Below are positions 14,005 through 22,183 of a DNA stretch of 34,776 bases, piece after piece. The position numbers were made by a program, and so were the translations under genes. The notes below the pieces were generated by a model. The model was not told the origin of the DNA. It ran no database searches and was given only the letters and a program-made list of their open reading frames with translations. The stretch's first letter is position 1, and each line of letters starts with the position of its first letter. Source of the DNA: an uncultured Oscillospiraceae bacterium (GTDB lineage Bacteria; Bacillota; Clostridia; Oscillospirales; Oscillospiraceae). Location of the stretch: positions 1-34,776 of the forward strand of contig CAMNOL010000011.1 of NCBI GenBank assembly GCA_946546815.1. The letters are read 5' to 3'.

Positions 14005-15327
14005 ATGAAAAAACTGTTTGCGCTTATCCTGGCTCTGGCCATGGCTCTGAGCCTGGTGGCCTGCGGCGGTTCCAGCAATGCTGGCGGCGCTGCTGACACA
14101 TCCGCTGCTCCTGCTGCTACCGGTGACAGCTCCGGCACCACCCTGCGCCTGGTCAACGGCAAGATCGAGGTTGACGCTCAGCTGAAGGAGCTGGCCGCCA
14201 AGTACAAGGAAGAAACCGGCGTCAATGTTGAAATCGAATCCATGGGCGGCGGCGTTGACATTCAGAGCACCATTAAGGGCTACTATCAGGCCGGCAACAT
14301 GCCTGACATCTTCGTCAACGGCGGTTCTTCCGACTTCGCAAACTGGGACGGCCTGCTGGTCGACATGAAGGACGAGGCTTGGGTACAGGATACGGATGCT
14401 GAGTATGTGGACGACAACGGCGCTGTCATCGGCTTCCCCTACACCACCGAGGCCATCGGTCTGGCTTACAACGCTGACGTTCTGGAGAAGGCAGGCGTTG
14501 ATCCCACCACCCTGACCAGCCCCGACGCCATTAAGGCTGCATTTGAGACCATCGACAGCAAGAAGGCTGACCTGGGTCTGGACGCTGTGGTCGGCTATTG
14601 CGCTGAGGCTTCCTCCCTGTTCTGGTCCACCGGCGACCATCTGTTCGGCGTCTACATCGACGGCGGCACCGCTCGTGACGACACCACTTACATCGACATG
14701 CTGAACGACGGCGGCAAGCTGGATGAGGCCCGTCTGACTGACTTCGCTAACTTCGTTGGCCTGCTGAACCAGTACTCCGACCCCAACCTGCTGGTTTCCG
14801 GCACCTATGACCAGCAGATCCTGAACTTCGCCTCCGGCAAGTACGCTTTCGTGACCCAGGGCTCCTGGATCGGCGCTACCATGACCGCTGACGACGCTGA
14901 CGCTTACGCCGCTGCCGGCAACTTCAAGGTTGGCATGGTTCCCTATGCGTTCCAGGACGGCATGGACACCATCATGACCAACTCCCCCTCCTGGTGGGCA
15001 GTGTATGACGGCCCCAATGCTGACGCAGCAAAGGCCTTCCTGCAGTGGTGCTCCGGCGAAGAGGGCCAGGACATTCTGGTCAACAAGGCCGGCTTCATCA
15101 GCCCCTTCACTTCCTGCGAGTTCATCGCTTCCGATCCCTTCGCTCAGACCATTGCTGATTACGTTGCCGCTGGCAAGACTTCTCCCTGGCATTGGCTGAA
15201 CAAGAAGCAGGGCATCGCTCAGAACTATCTGGGCCAGGTCTTCAACGACTACGCCGCTGGTAAGCTGGACGCAGCTGGCTTCGTCTCCACCATGGAGCAG
15301 GTCTGCCAGGCTGCTTATGCCAACTAA
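14005..15327 (+). CDS. Sugar-binding lipoprotein of an ABC transporter (family 1, MalE-like)
   Basis: 440 residues. ATG 14005 is preferred over ATG 13996 because AAAAGGA lies 9 bases upstream of it but abuts the earlier one. The signal peptide MKKLFALILALAMALSLVAC ends in a lipobox with Cys20, followed by a Gly/Ser/Ala tether. The mature part has the two-lobe fold of family-1 solute-binding proteins, with motifs such as PDIFVNGG near the N lobe and GFPYTTEAIGLAYN in the hinge region. It is anchored outside and hands oligosaccharide to the permeases encoded next. Neighbouring GH13 enzymes suggest maltodextrins or isomalto-oligosaccharides. Codons such as GCT and AAG are strongly favoured, in keeping with high expression. 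Confidence 0.92.
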   Translation: MKKLFALILALAMALSLVACGGSSNAGGAADTSAAPAATGDSSGTTLRLVNGKIEVDAQLKELAAKYKEETGVNVEIESMGGGVDIQSTIKGYYQAGNMPDIFVNGGSSDFANWDGLLVDMKDEAWVQDTDAEYVDDNGAVIGFPYTTEAIGLAYNADVLEKAGVDPTTLTSPDAIKAAFETIDSKKADLGLDAVVGYCAEASSLFWSTGDHLFGVYIDGGTARDDTTYIDMLNDGGKLDEARLTDFANFVGLLNQYSDPNLLVSGTYDQQILNFASGKYAFVTQGSWIGATMTADDADAYAAAGNFKVGMVPYAFQDGMDTIMTNSPSWWAVYDGPNADAAKAFLQWCSGEEGQDILVNKAGFISPFTSCEFIASDPFAQTIADYVAAGKTSPWHWLNKKQGIAQNYLGQVFNDYAAGKLDAAGFVSTMEQVCQAAYAN

Positions 15328-15363
15328 GCTTCTCTGAAGTAATTTAAAATTTGAAACCCTGAT

Positions 15364-15390
15364 GCGGGCAGCAGCTCTGCTGCTGCCCGC
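15364..15390 (+). terminator. Stem-loop between binding protein and permeases
   Basis: GCGGGCAGCAGC and GCTGCTGCCCGC form a perfect 12-bp stem with a TCT loop, followed by TGCTTTA. Such a hairpin after the binding-protein gene commonly stabilises its mRNA or lets only part of transcription reach the permease genes. Confidence 0.75.
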
Positions 15391-15472
15391 TGCTTTATGA
15401 AGAAACGGAAAGTACTTTTTTATTAGTAGGAGTGAACAATGTTCGCCCGTCCGTCACAAACTACTCTGATCC

Positions 15473-15491
15473 GGGCGCAGGTTGTGCGCCC
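15473..15491. repeat. Short palindromic repeat GGGCGCA/TGCGCCC
   Basis: GGGCGCAGGTTGTGCGCCC is a 7-bp stem with a 5-base loop, followed by CCTACAG. It resembles a small intergenic palindrome that I recall from related genomes. It lies in the 211-base gap between the binding-protein and permease genes. Confidence 0.45.
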
Positions 15492-15538
15492 CTACAGATC
15501 AAAATGCAAGAAAAATGAGAGAAAGGGGCTTTTTCGCC

Positions 15539-16603
15539 ATGAATGAAAACACTGCTGGCAAGAAAGTGCTGTCTCTTGTGCTCCTCGTCGGCGGCCTGGC
15601 AGGGCTGATCGGCGCTCTGGCGATGGATTTCAGCCACAGTCCTGTGGCTTTCCGCGGCCCGCTGCTGATCATCGGCGCCGTTGCCATTCTGGCCGGCCTG
15701 TACTTCTATCCCACCCTGGAGCATCATCGCAGCATTATCAATTTCCTGTTCGTATTCCCCCTGCTGTTCACCTTTGCGGTGACAGTTCTGATCCCTCTGG
15801 GCCTGGGCATCTTCTACTCCATGACCGACTGGAACGGCGTTAAGATGAACAACGTAGTGGGCCTGGCCAACTACGGCGCCATGTTCCGTGAGGCAGGCTT
15901 CCTGTGGTCTGTGCTGCTGACCTTCCTGTTCGTGATCTTCAACATGGTCCTGGTCAACGTCATCGGCTTCTGCCTGGCGCTGCTGTGCACCAGCCGTCTG
16001 AAGGGCGTGGGCTTCTTCCGGGCCGCCTACTTCCTGCCCAACCTGATCGGCGGCATCGTCCTGGGCTATGTGTGGCAGTTTGTGTTCAACAACGTGCTGA
16101 TTCAGCTCACCGCTTCCGCTTTCGGAATGCGCAACTCCGTGCTGGCCGCTACCCCCACTGCTTTCGCAGCCATCATCGTGGTTTACATCTGGCAGTACGC
16201 CGGCTACATCATGCTGATCTACATCAACGGTCTGGTCACCATCCCCGGCGATGTCATCGAGGCCGCCAACATTGACGGCGCCAGCCCCCTGGCCACCCTG
16301 TTCCAGATCAAGATCCCCATGATCATGGCCACCATCACCATCTGCACCTTCCTGACTCTGACCTCTGCCTTCAAGCAGTTCGACGTGAACATGGCTTTGA
16401 CTAACGGCACCGGCTCTGTTCAGTTCATGGGCAACTACCTGACCAACGGCACCCAGATGCTGGCACTGAATATCTACAACACTGCCATCGCCAAGAACAG
16501 TTATGCCCTTGGCCAGGCAAAGGCTGTGCTGTTCTTCATCATTCTGGCCTGTGTTTCCCTGATTCAGGTGCGTATTTCCAACAGCAAGGAGGTTGAAGCA
16601 TAA
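15539..16603 (+). CDS. ABC sugar transporter permease (MalF/UgpA type) with two extra N-terminal helices
   Basis: 354 residues. ATG 15539 is chosen because a GAGAAAGGGG site lies about 11 bases upstream; the ORF-track start at 15482 falls within the intergenic palindrome. Two hydrophobic segments (about 9-29 and 41-57) precede the usual six-helix MalF-type core, which begins near residue 68. The cytoplasmic EAA loop, which contacts the ATPase, is at about 241 (EAANIDGASP). With the next gene it forms the heterodimeric channel that accepts sugar from the lipoprotein at 14005. The stop and the next start overlap as TAATG, showing tight translational coupling. No ATPase is encoded here. Confidence 0.92.
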   Translation: MNENTAGKKVLSLVLLVGGLAGLIGALAMDFSHSPVAFRGPLLIIGAVAILAGLYFYPTLEHHRSIINFLFVFPLLFTFAVTVLIPLGLGIFYSMTDWNGVKMNNVVGLANYGAMFREAGFLWSVLLTFLFVIFNMVLVNVIGFCLALLCTSRLKGVGFFRAAYFLPNLIGGIVLGYVWQFVFNNVLIQLTASAFGMRNSVLAATPTAFAAIIVVYIWQYAGYIMLIYINGLVTIPGDVIEAANIDGASPLATLFQIKIPMIMATITICTFLTLTSAFKQFDVNMALTNGTGSVQFMGNYLTNGTQMLALNIYNTAIAKNSYALGQAKAVLFFIILACVSLIQVRISNSKEVEA

Positions 16604-17469
16604 TGAAAACCAAAATGAAGACCTCCACGTTTGTGATTATTATGGTGGTGGCGATTCTGGTCGCCGCTTACACCCTGATGCCCTTCTTCCTGGTGTGCAT
16701 CAACGTGTTCAAGAACGCAAACAACATTGTTGCCAACCCCGTGGGCATGGCTGGTATGAGCTTCGGACAGCTCACCACCAACATCTCCAACGTGGTGAAC
16801 AACTCCAACTTCAACTTCTGGTATGCCTTCGGCACCTCCGCTGTCATCACCATTCTCTCTCTGGTGCTGCTGGCGCTGCTGGGCGGTATGACCGGCTGGG
16901 TCATCTGCCGCAACAAGGCCAAGTGGTCCACCGCTGTTTACATGGCGTTCGTGGCCTCTATGATTATCCCCTTCCAGGTGGTCATGCTGCCCCTGATCTC
17001 CACCTTCCGCGATGTGGGCAAGTTCATCGGCATCCCCATGCTCCAGTCCATCCCCGGCATCGTCTTTGCCTACTGCGGATTTGGCGGTGCAATGACGGTG
17101 TTCATTCTGACTGGTTTCGTCAAGACCATCCCCTATGACCTGGAAGAGGCCGCCTCCATCGACGGCTGCTCCTACGAGGGCATCTACTTCCACATCATCT
17201 TCCCCCTGCTGAAGCCGTCCATCGTCACCGTCACCATTCTGAACGGTATGTGGATCTGGAACGACTACCTGCTGCCCTCTCTGATGCTGGGTCAGAACGG
17301 TAAGGTCAAGACCCTGCCCGTGGCAGTGCAGGCCTTTGTCGGCTCCTACGTCAAGCAGTGGGATCTGATCCTGACCGCTGCGCTGCTGGCGATGATTCCC
17401 ATGATCATTATCTTCCTGATTGCTCAGAAGCAGATCATGGCAGGCATGGTCGAAGGCGCTGTCAAGTAA
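16603..17469 (+). CDS. ABC sugar transporter permease (MalG/carbohydrate type)
   Basis: 288 residues. ATG 16603 overlaps the preceding stop by one base (TAATG). About six TM helices; the EAA loop is EEAASIDGCSYEG at about 181-193, and WIWNDYLLP in the later part is typical of MalG-like permeases. It pairs with the permease at 15539. Together with the lipoprotein it makes an importer lacking its own ATPase, so a shared MsmX/UgpC-type ATPase elsewhere is inferred. Codon choice matches the highly expressed binding-protein gene. A strong terminator follows. Confidence 0.92.
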   Translation: MKTKMKTSTFVIIMVVAILVAAYTLMPFFLVCINVFKNANNIVANPVGMAGMSFGQLTTNISNVVNNSNFNFWYAFGTSAVITILSLVLLALLGGMTGWVICRNKAKWSTAVYMAFVASMIIPFQVVMLPLISTFRDVGKFIGIPMLQSIPGIVFAYCGFGGAMTVFILTGFVKTIPYDLEEAASIDGCSYEGIYFHIIFPLLKPSIVTVTILNGMWIWNDYLLPSLMLGQNGKVKTLPVAVQAFVGSYVKQWDLILTAALLAMIPMIIIFLIAQKQIMAGMVEGAVK

Positions 17470-17488
17470 GATTTCACCTGTTTTCCCG

Positions 17489-17515
17489 GGAGCGCCGCTT
17501 TGCGGCGCTCCTTTT
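17489..17515 (+). terminator. Terminator of the sugar ABC operon
   Basis: GGAGCGCCGC and GCGGCGCTCC form a perfect 10-bp stem with a TTT loop, followed by TTTTC. Confidence 0.85.
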
Positions 17516-17547
17516 CATAATTCAATGCGCTGAAAGGAACTCATACT

Positions 17548-18186
17548 ATGAACTTATTTGACCAAAACGGTCCTGTGATGGACGCGCTGCGCAAGCTGAC
17601 GGACATCATGTTCTGCAACATCATGTTCTGTATCTTTTCCATGCCCCTGTTCACCATCGGAGCATCGCTGTCCGCCCTGTACACCTGTACCCAGAGCCTG
17701 GTTGATGAGACAGAGGATGAGTTTATCGTTCGGCAGTTCTGGCGGGCTTTTCGCCGGAATTTCGGACAGGCCACGCTGCTGTGGGGCTTCTGCCTGCTGG
17801 CCGCGGCATTTCTGGGCCTCTATTATTGGGTGGTGGGGATGTTGAATCCGGCGCTGGTGCGGGTGTACCGGGTGACATTCTTTGTGCTGTGTGTGGTGTT
17901 TCTGTTCGGGTTCCAGTATTTTTTTCCCATGCAGGCCCGTTATCAGATGAAGCTGCGCCACATTCTGAAAAACTCCTGGCTGCTGAGCATTGCAGCGCTG
18001 CCCTGGACCCTTTGCAGCATCGGTGTGACCGCGGGAATGGTATACATCACCCTGTTCATGAACCCGGGAGTGCTGAATATTGGGGTATTTCTGTGGGCCA
18101 TGCTGCTGTTTGGTGTGGTGGCGTATCTGAACAGCTTCTTTTTCCGGCAGGCCTTCAAACAGGTACAGCCCTCTGAGCAGTCATAA
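17548..18186 (+). CDS. YesL-family (DUF624) membrane protein
   Basis: 212 residues, ATG 17548 after AAAGGA. It begins with the soluble-looking segment MNLFDQNGPVMDALRKLTDI, then a helix with the FSMPLFTIGAS motif characteristic of YesL/DUF624, followed by more TM helices (about 75-95, 105-125, 145-170 and 175-195). Family members are typically encoded beside carbohydrate ABC importers and glycosidases, as here, but their molecular role is not established. It follows the permease terminator, so it may depend on read-through or on a promoter that I could not identify. The AraC gene follows 79 bases later. Confidence 0.85.
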   Translation: MNLFDQNGPVMDALRKLTDIMFCNIMFCIFSMPLFTIGASLSALYTCTQSLVDETEDEFIVRQFWRAFRRNFGQATLLWGFCLLAAAFLGLYYWVVGMLNPALVRVYRVTFFVLCVVFLFGFQYFFPMQARYQMKLRHILKNSWLLSIAALPWTLCSIGVTAGMVYITLFMNPGVLNIGVFLWAMLLFGVVAYLNSFFFRQAFKQVQPSEQS

Positions 18187-18265
18187 TGGAAAAGAACGGC
18201 TTCCTGCTGTGCGCGCAGGAGAAATGCGTGACATTCCGAGATGATGGAATTGGGAGGAAACATCC

Positions 18266-19153
18266 ATGAAGAGCGGCCTGCACAGCTATCTGCGGGAACA
18301 TGCGAAGCACGGAACCACAGGGTTTCCAGCCGGATTCTACGACTGCCAGGTGCCCCGGGATTTTCAGGACATGCCCTTTCACTGGCACGAGGAGCTGGAA
18401 TTTACCATGGTCCGCAGCGGATCGCTGCAGTATTCCATTGATCTGGCGTCCATGAACGTCCGGGAAGGGGATCTGCTGCTGATTCCACCGGATACGCTGC
18501 ACTCCGCCCACCAGTTGGAGGACCAGTCCGCCGCCACAGATTCTGTTGTGTTTCACCTGAATCTGGCGGGGCTCTCCGCGAAGGACGCCTGTGCAGAGCG
18601 GTACATTCGGCCTCTTGGGGAAGGGGAGCTGCCTCTGCCCACGGTGGTGCGCCCGGAGGACCCTTTTTACCAGGAGCTGCAGACTTGCTTTCAGCGTATG
18701 TGGGCCTGCCGGCATCCCGATGCGCCGTATCGGGAGCTGATGTTTCGGGGAGAGGCAGTTCGACTGGTTCTGCTGCTGTGGCAGATGTCCGGCAGAACGG
18801 GGGAGCACCCACCCAGACGCATGATGCACCCCTATGAAGAAAAGCTGAAGCTGGTGCTGGCCTATATGCAGGAGCATTACACCGAATCCATCACGGTGAA
18901 GCAGCTGGCGGACCTGTGCGGCTTCTCCCAGGTGCATTTTATGAACGTGTTTAAGGAGGCCATTGGCTCCACCTGTATCCAATACCTCATAGAGTACCGT
19001 CTGGCGCTGGCGGCGGCGGATTTGCAGGAGACCAACCGCTCGGTGATGCAGATTGCCATGGATAACGGGTTTCAGAACATCTCTTATTTCAATCGAACAT
19101 TTAAGAAAAAGTACCACGTCACCCCGCTGGCCTACCGAAAAAACCGGCCGTGA
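18266..19153 (+). CDS. AraC-family transcriptional regulator with cupin sensor domain
   Basis: 295 residues; ATG 18266 preceded by GGAGGAAA. Residues about 20-150 are a cupin-type sugar-sensing domain (HWHEELEF at about 39-46 and EGDLLLIPPDTLHSA around 70-85). Residues about 190-293 carry two HTH motifs of the AraC/XylS fold; the second has the family signature AMDNGFQNISYFNRTFKKKY and ends TPLAYRKNRP. It is placed at the end of the alpha-glucoside locus, so it is likely a second, activating regulator of the transport genes or of the YesL gene. The effector is unknown. Confidence 0.93.
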   Translation: MKSGLHSYLREHAKHGTTGFPAGFYDCQVPRDFQDMPFHWHEELEFTMVRSGSLQYSIDLASMNVREGDLLLIPPDTLHSAHQLEDQSAATDSVVFHLNLAGLSAKDACAERYIRPLGEGELPLPTVVRPEDPFYQELQTCFQRMWACRHPDAPYRELMFRGEAVRLVLLLWQMSGRTGEHPPRRMMHPYEEKLKLVLAYMQEHYTESITVKQLADLCGFSQVHFMNVFKEAIGSTCIQYLIEYRLALAAADLQETNRSVMQIAMDNGFQNISYFNRTFKKKYHVTPLAYRKNRP

Positions 19154-19207
19154 CGAGAAAACCGCCCCGGAGGATCGTGCCGGAGCGGTTCTGTTTTCTG
19201 TTTGCAG

Positions 19208-19233
19208 CTTCCCAGCCTGCTGGGAAGTTTTTT
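19208..19233 (+). terminator. Intrinsic terminator after the AraC gene
   Basis: CTTCCCAG pairs with CTGGGAAG and is followed by TTTTTT. A second imperfect stem (about 19161-19186, ACCGC...GCGGT) lies just before it. Confidence 0.85.
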
Positions 19234-19256
19234 GCTTCTTCTGACCGGGAAACTGA

Positions 19257-20360
19257 TTACTGCCAGCAGTCCGTGCCGTATTCCTTTCCATTTTCCGCTG
19301 TGATCAGGAAGGTTCCCACGGTGTCCTCCTCGGGCACGGCTTCCCCGTCCAGATGCTGGTTGGCGCTGTCCGCCAGAGCCTGGGCGATTCCCATGGGGGA
19401 CTGTGCGCCCAGTCCTGCCAGCTGAGACTTGCCCAGCTGGGCTTTCAGCTCCGGAGAGCCGTCTGCGCTGTAAACCAGGCAGTTGGAGTTGTTCACGGCC
19501 TGCAGTGCTCCTGCGGCGTCTGCATCGCTTGTGGAGAAGATAGCGACGAGGCCGGGGTTTTCTTTCAGCGCATCCTTGACCAGCTTCGCTGCAGCGTCCG
19601 GGTCTCCGTTGGCCTCCAACTCATCGGCGATCACCAGTTCTACACCGGATTCTTCTGCTGCGTCCATAAAGCCCTGGGCACGCTCCATCATGGCGCCGGA
19701 GAAGGTCTGCTCCAACACAAGTACGTCACCGCCGTTGGGGCAGCGCTCCGCCAGATCTATGCCGCACACATAACCTGCGTTATATTCATCGGAACGGATG
19801 ATAGCGACAACGCCATTCGGAGCCGCGTCCCATTCTCCGAAGCCAAACACAGGAAGGTCCTGATCCGACAGCGTCTGGAGCGCATCCTCCAGCCCGGCGC
19901 CGTCCACCGGACAGACAAAAATGGCGTCCACCTTTTGCCCGGACAGCTCTTTCAGCTGGTTCTTCTGGGCCTCTGCATCGGGAGCGGGCTCCGCAAGGAT
20001 CAGGGAGTCGCCGATTCCCTCCAGGTAGGCCCTCAGTTCCTCCGCCACAGCGGCCTCGGTCAACGTGGCGTCGGCGGGCATGCTGCATCCGAAGGTGCGG
20101 GGAGCGCGCTGCTCCTCGGGTTCGGGCTGAGAGGGAGCGGGACTGCTGGACACGGCGCCGGAGTCGGACAGTTCGCCGATGGAGAGCAGAGAGCTGTCTG
20201 CGGGATCTGCTGCAGCGGAAGCGTCCGCCGGATCCTGGATGGAGTCTGCGGACTGTGCAGCTCCGGACTGCTCTGTCCTATTGGAATCGGCAGTTTGTTG
20301 ACAGGCGGTCAGGAAGAGCAGCATCAAAAGGGACAGTCCCAGCGCAAAGATTCTCTTCAT
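19257..20360 (-). CDS. Orphan sugar-binding lipoprotein, ribose/galactose type
   Basis: 367 residues; ATG 20360 after AGGAGG. The signal peptide ends in lipobox LTAC (Cys20). A long Ser/Ala/Asp/Pro-rich tether (about 21-85) follows, then a type-1 periplasmic-binding fold (about 88-360). The segment AIFVCPVDGAGLEDALQ matches the ligand-loop region of Peripla_BP_4 proteins, and the late segments ADGSPELKAQLG and AQSPMGIAQALA fit too. It should bind a monosaccharide-like ligand at the cell surface, but no matching permease or ATPase is adjacent. It is divergent from a LysR gene and has a good promoter, so it may feed an importer elsewhere or serve a sensing role. Confidence 0.85.
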   Translation of the reverse strand: MKRIFALGLSLLMLLFLTACQQTADSNRTEQSGAAQSADSIQDPADASAAADPADSSLLSIGELSDSGAVSSSPAPSQPEPEEQRAPRTFGCSMPADATLTEAAVAEELRAYLEGIGDSLILAEPAPDAEAQKNQLKELSGQKVDAIFVCPVDGAGLEDALQTLSDQDLPVFGFGEWDAAPNGVVAIIRSDEYNAGYVCGIDLAERCPNGGDVLVLEQTFSGAMMERAQGFMDAAEESGVELVIADELEANGDPDAAAKLVKDALKENPGLVAIFSTSDADAAGALQAVNNSNCLVYSADGSPELKAQLGKSQLAGLGAQSPMGIAQALADSANQHLDGEAVPEEDTVGTFLITAENGKEYGTDCWQ

Positions 20361-20433
20361 GGGTAGGTCCTCCTTTACAATAGCAAATGTGGGATCTGAA
20401 TACAGATGGGAGATGACAAAGGTGTCTGAAGGT

Positions 20434-20463
20434 ACTATAGCTTTTTTCCCGGGGGTGTGTCAA
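20434..20463 (-). promoter_or_regulatory. Promoter of the orphan binding lipoprotein
   Basis: Minus strand perfect TTGACA (20463-20458), 18-bp spacer, TATAGT (20439-20434). Confidence 0.75.
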
Positions 20464-20616
20464 CTGATTTTTCCCGAAGCCGGTGATCTCTTTTGTTCTG
20501 ACAAACTGCAGATCCAATCTATGGTTTATGTGGGTTTCCTGATGAATCATTGGGATAAATATTGCAGATTCTTCGGAATTAAGCAGATCTGTTTATTATT
20601 TTATTGGATTTGGCCC

Positions 20617-20645
20617 TTGACGAATAGGAAAAATTGATATATTCT
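20617..20645 (+). promoter_or_regulatory. Promoter of the second LysR gene
   Basis: TTGACG (20617-20622), 17-bp spacer, TATTCT (20640-20645), 34 bases before the start codon. Confidence 0.6.
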
Positions 20646-20678
20646 TAATCTACAACCAATGATTTGAGGTAGGCTGCT

Positions 20679-21584
20679 ATGACGCTGAACCAGATTCTTT
20701 ATTTCTCAAAGACCGCAGAGTATATGAACATGGCCCGGGCAGCAAAGGCGTTGATGATTGCCCAGCCCAGTCTCAGTATGTCTCTGAGCAAGCTGGAGGA
20801 CGAGCTGGGGGTGGCTCTATTTGAAAAAAAAGGCCGGGGCATTACCCTGACCGCCGAGGGACATTGTTTTCTGCAGCACGCCCACCGCATCATTTCCGAC
20901 GTGGACGCGGCCACTCAGGAAATGAAACGGCTGAAAAACGAGGCGGAATCCTCGCTGACCATCGCCTATATCAACCCCATTGCCGAGCATTTCCTGCCAA
21001 ACCTGTTCCGCCGGTTTTTGGCTTCCTCCCCGGAGGCGGAAAAAATCCGGCTGAAGTCCATTGAAATGGACACCGGTGACATCGTGGACGCGCTGACCAA
21101 CAACACGGTGGATCTGACCCTCAGCTCTAAAATCACCGGACACGAGGAGCTGACCCAGATTCCCATTTTGCGCCAGCCCCTGGTGCTGATTGTGCCCAAG
21201 GGACATCGACTGGAGCAGGAGTACCAGTCCACCGGGGCTCCGCTGAAGTGCAGCCAGCTGGCCCAGGAGTCCCTGGTCACCTACTTCACCCGCTCTCCGA
21301 TGCACAAGCAGATATTGGATTACTTTGCGGAGCAGGAGGTCACACCCAATGTGTGCCACTATGCCTACAACGAGCTGGCCATTGCCAATCTGGTGGCAGA
21401 AAATATGGGGGTGGCCATTGTGGCGAAGGTGGATAACCTGCCCTGGGAGCGGGTGACAGAGATTCCGCTGGAAGGGCTGGCCCGCAGCCGCAATATCTAT
21501 CTGACCTACCGCACCAACCGAAAAATGTTTTCTGCTGCCCGGCAGATGGCGGGGTTTATCCGTCAGCATTACGGACTGGAATGA
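20679..21584 (+). CDS. LysR-family transcriptional regulator
   Basis: 301 residues, ATG 20679 with a GAGGT site upstream. The HTH (residues 1-60) includes AQPSLSMSLSKLEDELGVALFEKKGRGITLT. The effector domain (about 90-295) is a type-2 periplasmic fold with the late segment NLVAENMGVAIVAK typical of the family. It is divergent from the orphan sugar-binding lipoprotein, which it may control. It is clearly different in sequence from the LysR protein at 6929. The following HAD gene is 66 bases downstream without an evident terminator. Confidence 0.92.
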   Translation: MTLNQILYFSKTAEYMNMARAAKALMIAQPSLSMSLSKLEDELGVALFEKKGRGITLTAEGHCFLQHAHRIISDVDAATQEMKRLKNEAESSLTIAYINPIAEHFLPNLFRRFLASSPEAEKIRLKSIEMDTGDIVDALTNNTVDLTLSSKITGHEELTQIPILRQPLVLIVPKGHRLEQEYQSTGAPLKCSQLAQESLVTYFTRSPMHKQILDYFAEQEVTPNVCHYAYNELAIANLVAENMGVAIVAKVDNLPWERVTEIPLEGLARSRNIYLTYRTNRKMFSAARQMAGFIRQHYGLE

Positions 21585-21650
21585 TCCCCAGGACGTTCTG
21601 TTCCACAATCATCGGTGGAAAACCCGCAATTGAGTCTTTCCGGAGGAGTT

Positions 21651-22121
21651 ATGGACATTATTTTTCTCGATGTTGACGGTGTGATGATCTCGGAGGAGAG
21701 CTTTCTGCTGACGATGGCGCTGAATGGCCGGATGGTGTTTTTCTCCCGGAAGGCCATGAAGGCGCTGCGCTGGCTGGTAAAACAGACCGGCGCACAGGTG
21801 GTGCTGACTTCTTCCTGGCGGCCCATGCCGGGCTACGGTCCCACTCGCAGTTATCTGCAGTTCAAATCGGCGCTGACCCGGAACCACACGCCGCTGTTTG
21901 ACGAGACGCCCCGGCTGGAGGACGGAACCCGGGACCGGAGCGACGAAATCACCGCCTGGCTGGAGGAGCATCCCACAGAGCGCTATGTGATCATTGACGA
22001 CAACAACCGGTTTCATCGCCACCCGGAGCTGCAGCAGCACTGGGTGCGAATCGACCCGGAGCACGGCTTTACCATGAAGGACGCAGAAAAAGCGCTGGAG
22101 CACTTTCTTGCCCAGGGGTGA
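21651..22121 (+). CDS. Small HAD-fold protein (HAD_SAK-like)
   Basis: 156 residues. ATG 21651 is set by CGGAGGAG; the ORF-track start at 21615 lacks such a site. HAD motif I is FLDVDGVM with Asp7 and Asp9; motif II is the VVLTSSWRP segment; the acidic motif IV is YVIIDDNNRF. This pattern (TSSWR plus IDD) fits the small HAD group related to RNA/DNA-end-processing phosphatases rather than cofactor phosphatases. It has no large cap domain, which suggests a macromolecular or protein substrate. It precedes the yabP cluster by 62 bases. Confidence 0.8.
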   Translation: MDIIFLDVDGVMISEESFLLTMALNGRMVFFSRKAMKALRWLVKQTGAQVVLTSSWRPMPGYGPTRSYLQFKSALTRNHTPLFDETPRLEDGTRDRSDEITAWLEEHPTERYVIIDDNNRFHRHPELQQHWVRIDPEHGFTMKDAEKALEHFLAQG

Positions 22122-22126
22122 AACAG

Positions 22127-22155
22127 GAATAGTTTTGTCCCAGGGGTCATAGGCT
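22127..22155 (+). promoter_or_regulatory. Possible sigma-E-like promoter of yabP
   Basis: GAATAGT (22127-22133), 14-base spacer, CATAGGCT (22148-22155). This loosely follows the mother-cell sigma-E pattern (-35 ATA-rich, -10 beginning CATA), and yabP and yabQ are sigma-E genes in Bacillus. The match is imperfect. Confidence 0.3.
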
Positions 22156-22183
22156 GTACCATCAAATTCTGGAGGTACAGGCT

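Larger units (their letters stand above)
20361..20678. other. AT-rich divergent region between orphan binding protein and LysR genes
   Basis: 318 bases without a gene. It holds a minus-strand promoter (20434-20463) and a plus-strand promoter (20617-20645). The roughly 150 bases between them are AT-rich relative to the surroundings and show no clear operator, repeat or small ORF. Confidence 0.65.

Noticed and set aside
13807-15192. 461-residue minus-strand ORF opposite the sugar-binding protein
   Set aside because: Shadow of a lipoprotein with signal peptide, lipobox and promoter; the antisense frame stays open because of the codon bias of the real gene.
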